A stretch of DNA of 56,886 nucleotides from DYQY01 sp964643725 (GTDB lineage: Bacteria; Margulisbacteria; Riflemargulisbacteria; GWF2-35-9; DYQY01): the NCBI GenBank assembly GCA_964643725.1, contig CAZXTL010000009.1:1-56886 (forward strand), given 5' to 3'. Shown here one piece after another: positions 37,701 through 43,745 of this stretch. Each line of letters opens with the position of its first letter. Position 1 is the first letter of the stretch. Under the pieces are notes generated by a model. That model had not been told where the DNA came from and searched no databases. It worked only from the letters and a program-made list of their open reading frames with translations. A program made the position numbers and the translations under genes.

Positions 37701-37706
37701 GAATAG
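28731..37706 (+). CDS. Giant 2991-residue protein with C-terminal class-3 lipase domain
   Basis: This is the largest gene in the window. There is no signal peptide. Recognisable parts are a FlgD-type Ig-like domain (about 451-525, ending in the FNWDGRDLNGNI pattern), a hydrophobic segment (about 2303-2330), a coiled coil (about 2400-2480), and a C-terminal alpha/beta-hydrolase of class-3 lipase type (about 2690-2940) with nucleophile Ser2830 in HTGHSLGGA and likely acid and base in VAEDALL and SHSMDYY. Long variable stem plus C-terminal enzyme plus small downstream gene is the plan of polymorphic toxins. How it is exported is not clear. Confidence 0.85.
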   Translation: MVMGDPIQLNGSVALQFKDGTHQPQVKINGIIDRIFPVEGNLPNGENHFHEKTINISVNGIANHNYQLQVSQDLQAWQNYGQLLTVDDVDGVVTNISGIDVEEIVVSKPIYRDKEFYRVMSTRAPGDIHSNLDDFGVLGYMDYVLQNPNQNVMEYGQFLMNNLSSKVDINFRFDELILAFPNKEDALTELQSWCLVQRAERLRVNLGRPFEGFTVEMKQSLHQILDILDSINYSGAELSFTIIFVKAKSENVLLDKAIAIAYDAAKYGTIDYFLNDCSEIGFTFDKYLEIVSFDEFFESLNITGYREYILTNFGTNFDSIKAFAENLLTLKSPLKEPILFKDLYVKGINVISAMNENINILKVNKSYPNFIELKQTYSNAEDVVINSIAKMIDDGVELVTNGVTFNELADFYTKNNISSLEILSEVVKFLSGSISTVIGMDGFNYKLADNKKISITLSGVFSPYDCFDVELVDNNGKRVRNLNTFVNLDSQNTLSFNWDGRDLNGNILVPSNYNIIVRAKKTVIDSVSSKSVILDKIMSTSLISISALASVDGCYNRNVREVGINSNGNVQLRYDGWLLPTAGNPASASNFDNLFVENNYSASASAGSPNAWINFTLTNKSFLNINYQENNYNEFGWFGGYEGMFYDFYENGVNTIHRGDNFSETILRDPGVYAIKISQSINFGSDNNNVSVEVKRPYDRTIELLTSGQTGAKSHVKELLSVKGYLSKMVDDQNYSYYIQKIDDKGICFIRENKLSGIREYSSVEGLSLDYKLFMNGNNIYAFDLKDANGVQNTDFKVMNLEDLYYSWNIYDSNLSTWKESLAETVAGLSSGERIIYNKYAFRVLESLDLNVVNSSTGDIKVSTKNNLSSSELLGLCRYAQVLEYEKMSLSEIKMVLNKIYSNNNSLIEDEINSLVSNKCTNAIAWFKTNGYTLNNEQKLKDNPYITLKMYYALKDIKVSAADIKINVNDLFTTTTEDIGFYDYRVVVLTDFLRLNNIYKGNNLFKDIFAGNIEEQRKYVQPRYEDILNALELRQSLQGIPNPLQYISETAAEINILLNNVDYQKMVAFHRFVMDLNTYATSLKLPDYIASHAKLSFSDYFTALNNGVNPGLVNYLATKNYFNNQVTPGEANIYIDTVGSYKLLYSGQAIFVQEAGDIYYRMAKIVMPSHFSVIEKATNPNGVAISTTTSTETHRVVPAEFQRELWFYLIQQGYLTSTGLITETFTNMQTLANASTNKDQYILDHFHLSPNLTGYEVSAFKKIEEMGLGNWIQVKDKMIPVGEGGWVNTAEHTIEIARKTGTNYTTLKTMTNTYFDATSFVGLFKDISTLAEIDTLPYSNNDIADWCFELNELMSDTDMFNQAIPDLKRFLFYRNEGKNVLQAYLAAYFEKLDAIHDTADGFPTINYANQDVQNIFNQLNSPIASDFFTTIEVLTATQSTAIINLLKTSGVLTPTGAVSFNFNITNSAQDLGLGTEYQQYAHQIFTLLAIEKKAVEKKFFRIIFNLVDIQSRLSPAERATNYDLKDYVYLSEDFKNYSSDDIVKLRNMFAMSNILGKKLTTNSIQSLINVYDNSGNALDAVLATGGLMTADVQKVIDEYEPIINAVTNITENIICTYDASGQNGVLRIGELKNIASLKVYHKDELVYVNNDYDGLDFVKDIPIPNGSSIDPIRLEIVYIDGTSEPKIVYPLDIDVNSNVEDVKFLKVLDEMSSELDNSLELYGLKYGEELIDYKPYIAELGKMYISAKVLADKSGTNPALSAKDIVNAYSTALIVQEFPTTQMPDSVWKKVWLINNRDKLSLFDDSIKSLMMKASIDLKEDSTEINKKGERYQLMIGGVGYTHGADCGNTAGFGDAKVIGVLDTFTGQLIQVPAETIARAKDVKWIGDTGQLERQQRDLAVESAQRSLSLKSSYACQMGEYTKPENAMRFDTVTTTSWKDLVADSETAVASYSTVLEERKHFIVDLMRNVTRNSSLSESDARVMYDKFLTLFKDYLPNVKNIDSNSSPINKNSLSITYPGNNMNYIHKDNEPQGLYISKEAILILQRMKNAGVNISSIVNSTLSQSVVETYIDAETIGQVKATQLLSKNISAHTDGSPAVNVTPTVTNLYGGILKNILSKLFDTDMTVAKAIETLPIIQAKYPNLISDAELGSIGVATFAMLSYLQVINDKSLMLKFKTLNDLPERISLEQEDYTKNVLDDEGKVTSTEAKKGTAFQFMKVTKNGMIEVVFSPTGQVKSSVYSDGTVRTKTLKSMADNAVESFTDDEFQVSSNSTVQIGAISNFSPQYPRSGAYNVYAGWNVVGEIAKNIVLAMIIGEVTGLLANMAGMKDLYTLYSTTQRSVDIAKAGVNGEMQQLVNNVVGNVVPAGIVNMANGAYGAYKTFETQYNTIKADMDKLVKDSLAGNNTIQQLNQIQSSVNATLQTTQTQLNQLKQDVLNKVGAYEHMTEAELKKASESLMALERQVAYTRYEMEQKLKAMGNKVPGVDIPVQVCLLAEEEIPNICETVKNASGEDIQITMTGSEGLFEINTPNSMLKIRNGFPVAYSNKKSGNVGVFTFNQVISGEKSIEEYLQNVGEMISSEIGETSYFLYDLPGMKIDIKDVIGESVSVSVNSGLSKKTELLYDFNKGTIVTKSYGFSEKEKSGLLGTLKKQLITIIMNKSVKMAKSTKEEWEKINKVIDSSQPRLTSEELTKQLAVMSDWVYFWENDPNKGNREKYAKNLALLKANGWTQYYEEGYDQSMENAVNYDNKTGYHGRILINNNSKQIVFVHRGTEFDRGGLTSVLDIVSDVAILFGMNLQVSSAKKLYEIFFKSNPTYKGYEIIHTGHSLGGAIAQEMAIMYNRNNGDKAVCFAGLGIHDRIKKWEKMNKGKSIDFINNYVVAEDALLWIYPQAGSLFIENKNGSEFGEKSLQQNKINVRSFIINRQDYTSSHSMDYYMDGYHPAENLATYEKLKYYWLAYRTISNYSSIFSRWDMDNITPIGLIRKIGE

Positions 37707-37710
37707 AAGA

Positions 37711-38616
37711 ATGAACGTGCTTAAAAAAACATTTAAAATTATTATTGTTATTATTATATTGATAGTTTTTTATAAAATTTTCCGTCAACTTAATATAGAC
37801 ACAGAGTACGTTGGTGGAGCAAAGTACGACAGATATAGATTTAATACGTATTTAATGGAAGACGGCAAAGTATTAGTATACGGTGGGTATGATTGGGGTG
37901 CTAATGGCAAAGTTAGTGTTAATGAAGTAGAGATATACGATCCAGCAACAAGGGAAATTTCTGTTACAGACAATAAAGCGTTGGAGAATATTAGGCTTGA
38001 AAGAGAAATATATGGCATCACCTATAATTTAGGTGAAATACCTGTAAGATCAAGCAGTAATTTATATATAATCAAGGAACCAGACGTTTATTTGGAAAAA
38101 TTCAAAGAAAATGCGATGGTCACAGATATATATGATATTAAATCAAAGCAAAAAATAGGCAGATTTTTGTTGTCTAGATTAAAAACTAATTATTTGGTTT
38201 TTGGCTTTGATGATCATTTATTGCTTATTTCTGGTAGTGCAAGAAGCTTTAAAAAAGGAGGATATGGTTGCACAAATTTATATTTAAAGGATTTTGATTA
38301 TTCAAACAAAGAAGGCTCTCTTTATTGTAAATATGAACCAATAAATGCATACATGCATAAAAATAGGTATTCGGAGTTTATAGGATTAAAACTTAGAAAT
38401 GGTAAGGTTTTAATTTATGGAGGTAAGGATGGTTATGCAAGTTATGCTAAGGATGGAGAATTGTTCGATCCTAAAACTGCTAAGTATAAGTTTATTAGAG
38501 GTAGGGAAAAAATATCTGATATTGGTAGCATGATAGAGCTTAAAGATGGAAGTGTTTTAATCGTGGGGGTAGGAAGAGGACAGTCTGAGATAATTCCAGC
38601 TCGAAAGCTAAAGTAA
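37711..38616 (+). CDS. Single-pass kelch-like protein, candidate protector of the giant lipase
   Basis: A 301-residue protein with an N-terminal membrane segment (about 9-25) and an outward-facing body with kelch-like beta motifs (MEDGKVLVYGG...VEIYDPATRE and LRNGKVLIYGG...GELFDPKTAK). It starts 4 nt after the giant gene stop, with the ribosome binding site inside that gene, so the two are co-expressed. Membrane anchoring outside the cytoplasm is where immunity to a phospholipase would be needed. Immunity is an inference from position; no known immunity family was recognised. Confidence 0.7.
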   Translation: MNVLKKTFKIIIVIIILIVFYKIFRQLNIDTEYVGGAKYDRYRFNTYLMEDGKVLVYGGYDWGANGKVSVNEVEIYDPATREISVTDNKALENIRLEREIYGITYNLGEIPVRSSSNLYIIKEPDVYLEKFKENAMVTDIYDIKSKQKIGRFLLSRLKTNYLVFGFDDHLLLISGSARSFKKGGYGCTNLYLKDFDYSNKEGSLYCKYEPINAYMHKNRYSEFIGLKLRNGKVLIYGGKDGYASYAKDGELFDPKTAKYKFIRGREKISDIGSMIELKDGSVLIVGVGRGQSEIIPARKLK

Positions 38617-38817
38617 TAATTAACCTGACCGAGCAATGTTTGAATGACTTAAAATTGTAGATATTACGAAATCATTTTACGAAAGAATGTAAGAAAATGC
38701 TAAATTAGCAATGCTCCCGCAGGTTGCATTATAGGAATAGATATAGCAATTACTCACAGGGTGATGAGTAATATCCCAAATTTTAAGGAAAGAGTTTTGC
38801 GAGGTCTTGATTTTTCG

Positions 38818-38845
38818 CTTCGTTTTTGATCAAGCAAAAATGAAG
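38818..38845. repeat. Palindrome C at the edge of the second lipase cassette
   Basis: Arms CTTCGTTTTTG and CAAAAATGAAG around ATCAAG. Related sequence recurs near 41460-41530 and at 43130-43150. The start-less lipase frame begins 5 nt after it. The gap 38617-38817 shows no gene. Confidence 0.7.
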
Positions 38846-38849
38846 GTAG

Positions 38850-40877
38850 ATTTTTTTAACTGTCGATATAGATGAACTAATTGCTTCACTTGCAACAAAA
38901 GGAGTTACTTTAAGTAACGGTCAGAAGATAAAGATCTTCGGTAAAGAGATAACCGTTAGCACTAACTATTCGCAAGCTGATTTATCCAATGCAACTCAAG
39001 AATCTGAGGTGCTCGCAAAATGTGCGGAGATAGATGCATGGTTGTTGGGTTCAGGAGTAACAGGTAGGACCGTTTGTTATTTATCTGCTGAGTTTGTCGT
39101 GAGAGTCATTGCTAGTTCAACAGAAATAGAGTGGAGAAATAACGATAATAGAGACATATATAGCTACGTAGTTTTAAGTGACAAGAAGCTTTATAGAATA
39201 AAAGTAGGAGAGTTACCAAACACAGGAGGTAATGACAGGATCGTCAACATACCTATTGTTCAGATACATAGAGCGATAGCAAGTAGTGAGGCTCTTCAAG
39301 GAGTTTCTAAAAAGGGATTATCTCAATTAAGAAACTTAACCATTTGGAATACTGTCGTTAATGGTATTGTTTTACCAGCTGTTGGTGCTAGCTCAGTAAC
39401 TGTTTTGCCATTATCAAGTAATACAGTTTTTGAGAATAACGGTGATCTTATAAGGGTGCTAGAGCAAGAAAACAAAGGATATTATTACATGGAAATTAAT
39501 GGGGAGTTGTATCCAATAGATGATACACAGTATTCATTAATGTATCCAGGAAGGGAAGATATTGTTGATGAGGTTGACTTAGGAAATTTAAAATACTTAA
39601 GGTTAATAAAAGTAAGTCCATTAAAAGCAATGGTTATTGACGGTGTAGTAAATAATTTTGAAGTTAGATTATTTAAAACAGATGCTCCAATAAGTGAGTC
39701 GCAGCTTGCTACAATAATTCCTAAATTAAATGCGATAAACAGCCGGACACTTCAAGTAACAAATACCTTAGGTGTTGATTATGAGGAGTTCTGGTCACGA
39801 GTAAAAGCTAAAGCAAGTTTCGTGAATAATCATAAGATTTTTGACCTTAAAGCTGAAGATAAGTTGTTGCTATATGATGGGGTTAGTTCAGTATGGAAAT
39901 ATTATTATGACAAAATGATTAAAGATATAAAAGCAAGTCCAGCAGAAGCAGAACAAGCAATTCTAGATGGCTTAGTTAACCCATGGATAGAATATATGGC
40001 ATATAAAGATGTTACAGAATTATTAAAGGTTGTTAAGTACCAGAGGAATAATTATGGAAATATAATGTCAGATAGTTGTAGGTCTATGATAGGACTAGTT
40101 TTAATTCAGAGAATGATAGACACGAAAATGGAAACTTCAGTCCAACAAATGTTCCCCTATATTCAAGAATTGGGGAGTAATATAAATGGAATTCCAATTT
40201 CAGAAGTGTATAATTATGTACAAGCATCCCAATGGGTGTATGATAATTATAAAAAAGGAACAACAATAAGGGAGGCAGTTTTGCCAACAGGATGGGTGAA
40301 TATAACAAGTGAGTTTAAGTCACAAGCAAATGGTAAGATAGCTCCGTCTTTAAAGACTGGTGAGTATTATTATTCGGACACAACTACTGGTTATCAAGCA
40401 GCTATTCTTAAGAAACCTAATGGAGATTTAGTTATGGTGAGTAGGGGAACGGAGCTTTTTCCTAATGTAGATAAAAATGATGTGACAACTGATGCCGGGT
40501 TATCAATGGGTAAAAATCCACAATTAACTTCATCTATTATTTTTTATAATTTAGTTAGAAATAATCAGAATTATGGAAGCAAAAATATTACTCATACTGG
40601 GCATAGTCTAGGTGGAGCGAATGCAAATTGTTTAGCGATTTTGGCACGAGTTAAAGGTCATGCGGATTCAAGTATTTCTTTTGATTCTCTAGGGGTTAAA
40701 GAGGTAGTTAAAAGAAGCATAGATGGCTTTTCTGGTTCGGAGAGGTTTGAGTATATAACAGAAATTGATGTAGCAGGTGATTTAATAGGTGGGTTTTATT
40801 CACATATTGATTCTCCCAAATATACTATTAGACCTAAAGTTGAAAATTGTCATAGTTTAGAAAATTTTAAGGAGTAA
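38850..40877 (+). pseudogene. Start-less second lipase-type toxin cassette
   Basis: The frame is open from just after a TAG at 38847-38849 to 40877, and its first 53 codons contain no ATG, GTG or TTG. The first usable start is a GTG at 39009 (622 residues) with poor start signals. The coding-like sequence upstream (DIDELIASLATKGVTLSNGQ) suggests the gene lost its 5' part. The C-terminus is a class-3 lipase with HTGHSLGGA (Ser 533 counted from 39009) and an upstream VMVSRGTELF strand like that in the giant protein. It may be a displaced orphan toxin end; a real shorter gene from the GTG is the alternative. Confidence 0.6.
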
Positions 40878-40883
40878 TTTGTC

Positions 40884-41342
40884 ATGGAAAAAGCTTTTAT
40901 ATTTAATATATTGAATAGACTAAAAAGGTTATTAATTGAATGGATTTTTGTTTTAATTTTTATAGTAGTAATTTTAAATTCTTTAGGCTTTATATATTTA
41001 ATATTGAATTCACCTGAAAGCTTAGGAAATATTTTGGGATTTAATTATTTTTTATTTATTTATTTATTTGTTTATTTGTTTAGTAGCTTAGTAAGTTTTC
41101 ACATAGGTTATTTCATTTTACTTATAGGTGTTAGAGAAGTTATTTATAAAAAATTTAAAAGAGGCAGGTTTCTAAAATTAATATTTTTTTTGTTTCCATA
41201 TATCGTTATGAATTTATATTTTCTTGAATTGGTAAATAAGGTGTTTATATTAAAAGTAACTGGCTTCATCCTACTTCTTGTAGGCCTTTATCTGTATTTC
41301 AAAGTAGGACTTGAGGAGAAGAAAAATCTCAGTACTGAATAA
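40884..41342 (+). CDS. Small membrane protein, candidate immunity gene of the second lipase
   Basis: A 152-residue protein with four strongly hydrophobic segments (about 16-38, 47-70, 93-112, 115-140) and no recognised family. AAGGAG lies just before the ATG, 6 nt after the lipase cassette stop. Downstream position, size and membrane location fit immunity against a lipase, but nothing else supports this. Confidence 0.65.
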   Translation: MEKAFIFNILNRLKRLLIEWIFVLIFIVVILNSLGFIYLILNSPESLGNILGFNYFLFIYLFVYLFSSLVSFHIGYFILLIGVREVIYKKFKRGRFLKLIFFLFPYIVMNLYFLELVNKVFILKVTGFILLLVGLYLYFKVGLEEKKNLSTE

Positions 41343-41364
41343 TTGGTAACACTTTGACATCTCT

Positions 41365-41441
41365 CACCTCGATACAATTTTGCGGTCATCGAGTGATTGC
41401 GTAGCAATCGTATCGAGATGCGCAAAATCACTCGGTGACCG
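41365..41441. repeat. Palindromic repeat B, copy 2
   Basis: Near-identical to 13122-13199, starting CACCTCGATAC and ending GTGACCG. Inverted segments include CTCGATAC/GTATCGAG, ATTTTGCG/CGCAAAAT, GAGTGATT/AATCACTC, GGTCA/TGACC and GATTGC/GCAATC. It directly follows the second immunity candidate. Confidence 0.85.
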
Positions 41442-41459
41442 ATACCTATTAATTGCATT

Positions 41460-41530
41460 TGCTTCATTTTTGATTACGTGTCGTAAGTAGCTCTTAAGTA
41501 GCGAAGACTGAAGCAAAAGTAAAGAGAAAC
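41460..41530. repeat. Palindrome C-related sequence
   Basis: Holds GCTTCATTTTTGAT and, farther on, GAAGCAAAAGTAAAGAGAAA, similar to the palindrome at 38818-38845 and to 43130-43160. With 38818-38845 it brackets the second lipase cassette. The rest of 41531-41614 shows only the AAGGAGG of the next gene. Confidence 0.5.
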
Positions 41531-41614
41531 AGAATTCAATCATAATTTAAAAACACAGCAACTTTAAAGCATTACTTACGATAAATTGGATAGTTTATTC
41601 AAGGAGGCTAAGTA

Positions 41615-43021
41615 ATGTTTAATAAAGTTATTGCTACGGACTCTGTTTCATTGTCTTCACTTCAGCAGGAGGTTGTTGGCATTGAAGAGTTTCTTCTCAA
41701 TCAAAACGCTTTGCTTCGAAGCCCTTTACTTAATTATTTGAGCGAGCCACTTTCCCCAGGGAAAGTATATGATAAAGATACAATCCGTACAGCAATTATT
41801 GAATTAACAAAGCAATTTGTAAGTTTACCAACCAAAAATGCCATATTTTTTCCAAAAGAAATGAAAGCCCATGAGAATCGGTTTATTTTGACACAATTTC
41901 TTATCGAGATTTGCTCCAAAGCAGGCATCCCTATGATTGTACAAAAAGGTGCTGGACTAAATGTAAACTTAACAGACGAAGATATTGTTAATGTAGCTCA
42001 GAGAAATAGTGGAGTTGTGAGTTTTGTTGATAATCTAGAAGAAGGTCTGGCAGAAACAAAAAGGCAGAGCCACAATGGTAGCGGAATGGTTTATATGGTC
42101 AAAGAACCACAACCAGCTCTTCAGGAAAAGCTGTTGCAGATGGCTAACTTCATTATTTATTCTTATTTACATCCATTTGCGCCTGGATCTGTCGCTACAA
42201 CAGACGCATTAGCAAAAGCCAACCTTACTGGGGTTTCGTTCGACTGCTTTAATCAAGGGCTTTGTCTAACAGGTATGAGTATAATTGCTGCTAAAAAGAG
42301 TGTAGATTTTCTTAGTAATCTAGATGCGGTTACTACAAAAATAGACGATAATACCCCACCACTTAAAACTACCACGCTTGGTTCAATTCCTGGATTCCCT
42401 TCAAGAAAAGGGCGAGACAATACAGTACTAGTTTTAGGGATAGCGGGTACAGCAGGTCAAACTGCAGCGTTGGAAGTATTAAAAGCAGGAGGCAGAGTAG
42501 TAGGTACGGATATAAACACAAAAAGCTTTCAAGCACTTGTTAAAGTACTTAAAGAAACCGACCCAACTATTGCTGACAGGATTACATTAATTAATATGAG
42601 TGAAGTTGCTACTGATAAAACCGAAGAGACTTACGCAAAAATAATGGATGAACAGGCTCTATATGTTGTAGACTGTGTCAAAGTTCCCAAAGGAAAGACT
42701 CCAGAATTATTTTCTGAAGACTTTGTTCAGAAGCGAAAAAATATTTGGGCGCTTATCTCTGTAGATGAAGGCAGTTCTATGGCTAAGCCACCAACCCACA
42801 CGACTAATAAAGCTCCAATATCTTTCCGTAATGGCAATGTAATTTATTCATCACCAAATATGCCTTCAACTTCACCGGTTGAAGCTAGTACTATATTGGC
42901 TGATTTTACAGCGTTATTTGGAATTCTTATTGCTAAATTGGGTATTGATGAAGCCCTAAAACAATCCAATTTACTTATGGGTGCACTAGTGTATCAGAAC
43001 GGAACAATTTTTCGACAATAG
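41615..43021 (+). CDS. Alanine dehydrogenase/PNT-like protein, divergent
   Basis: A 468-residue protein. The N-terminal half has a P-KEMKAHENRFILT...VQKGAGL pattern like AlaDH/PNT N-terminal domains, and a Rossmann fold appears at about 268-290 (LVLGIAGTAGQTAALEVL), ending in an aspartate (TDIN) suited to NAD. The AlaDH consensus GxGVAGxQA is altered to GIAGTAGQ. The tail ADFTALFGILIAKLG recalls the family's C-terminal helix. Substrate is uncertain. AAGGAGG precedes the ATG. A repeat region follows. Confidence 0.6.
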   Translation: MFNKVIATDSVSLSSLQQEVVGIEEFLLNQNALLRSPLLNYLSEPLSPGKVYDKDTIRTAIIELTKQFVSLPTKNAIFFPKEMKAHENRFILTQFLIEICSKAGIPMIVQKGAGLNVNLTDEDIVNVAQRNSGVVSFVDNLEEGLAETKRQSHNGSGMVYMVKEPQPALQEKLLQMANFIIYSYLHPFAPGSVATTDALAKANLTGVSFDCFNQGLCLTGMSIIAAKKSVDFLSNLDAVTTKIDDNTPPLKTTTLGSIPGFPSRKGRDNTVLVLGIAGTAGQTAALEVLKAGGRVVGTDINTKSFQALVKVLKETDPTIADRITLINMSEVATDKTEETYAKIMDEQALYVVDCVKVPKGKTPELFSEDFVQKRKNIWALISVDEGSSMAKPPTHTTNKAPISFRNGNVIYSSPNMPSTSPVEASTILADFTALFGILIAKLGIDEALKQSNLLMGALVYQNGTIFRQ

Positions 43022-43044
43022 ATTGTTGTGATGGATGTTTTTTT

Positions 43045-43160
43045 TGACTTGTGCTGAGCTTGCCTGTACTGAGTCTGCCTGCACTGAGCACTTCGACTGC
43101 GCTCAGTGTAAACTTGTAGAAATTTCGAAGTGTCGAAGTATCAAGCAAAAATGAAGAGAA
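43045..43160. repeat. Hairpin-rich repeat region after the dehydrogenase gene
   Basis: Contains three CTGAGC/CTGAGT-type motifs and a hairpin with arms CACTGAGC (43082-43089) and GCTCAGTG (43101-43108) around a CTTCGAC-bearing loop, then TTTCGAAGTGTCGAAGTATCAAGCAAAAATGAAG-type sequence matching palindrome C in its last part. No gene is seen between 43022 and 43291. Confidence 0.6.
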
Positions 43161-43291
43161 AGAACAATAAATAACCATGCATATACCATGTTTAGTTATC
43201 AATTTTTCGGGCAATATATATATTGTATATAGTATCAGGCCGGACTTGTTGATTGGAGTAGTGTTGCTAATCTATTGAGTGAGGTTGTATT

Positions 43292-43729
43292 GTGAAAAAT
43301 GATAAAAAAGTGAATTTAAAGTATTCTGCTCCAAAAAGTGATGGTCCTAAAATATTGTCTCAACAACAACGACATATTAATGTTTGTACTTTCCCAGATG
43401 TTTATGCTGACATGCAAGAACTGGCTTATTTTATAGATAAAAAGCTAAATTTAAAATTCACGGATACTAAAAAAGCAGCTAAGGTTATGTTGGCTGCGGC
43501 TCTCTATTGCTACGGCCAAGAAGATATGAATTTAGATCTTATTAAAACGTTATTTAATGATGACACTAGGGAAGATATTGTAACTTTAAGAAAGCTAGGG
43601 ATATGTCAATTTATTGATGGCAATAGTCCTATAAACATTGCTATGCGTGCATTTGAGGCTGCTGGAATAAACAATAATGCAATATCAAGTGAGCAAGTCG
43701 TAGAAGAGATGCAAGAAATGGTGAAGTAA
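43292..43729 (+). CDS. Hypothetical protein, 145 residues, GTG start
   Basis: Not recognised. A soluble, helical protein with a basic first 25 residues (KKVNLKYSAPKSDGPK) and no signal peptide. The GTG start has GTGAGG about 9 nt upstream. It ends 16 nt before tilS, but tilS seems to have its own promoter in that gap. No function can be proposed. Confidence 0.65.
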   Translation: MKNDKKVNLKYSAPKSDGPKILSQQQRHINVCTFPDVYADMQELAYFIDKKLNLKFTDTKKAAKVMLAAALYCYGQEDMNLDLIKTLFNDDTREDIVTLRKLGICQFIDGNSPINIAMRAFEAAGINNNAISSEQVVEEMQEMVK

Positions 43730-43730
43730 A

Positions 43731-43739
43731 TGTTATAAT
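43731..43739 (+). promoter_or_regulatory. Extended -10 promoter of tilS, possible leaderless start
   Basis: TGTTATAAT lies wholly inside the 16-nt gap; the hexamer (43734-43739) ends exactly 6 nt before the tilS ATG. There is no ribosome binding site for tilS. Confidence 0.55.
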
Positions 43740-43745
43740 TGCTGC

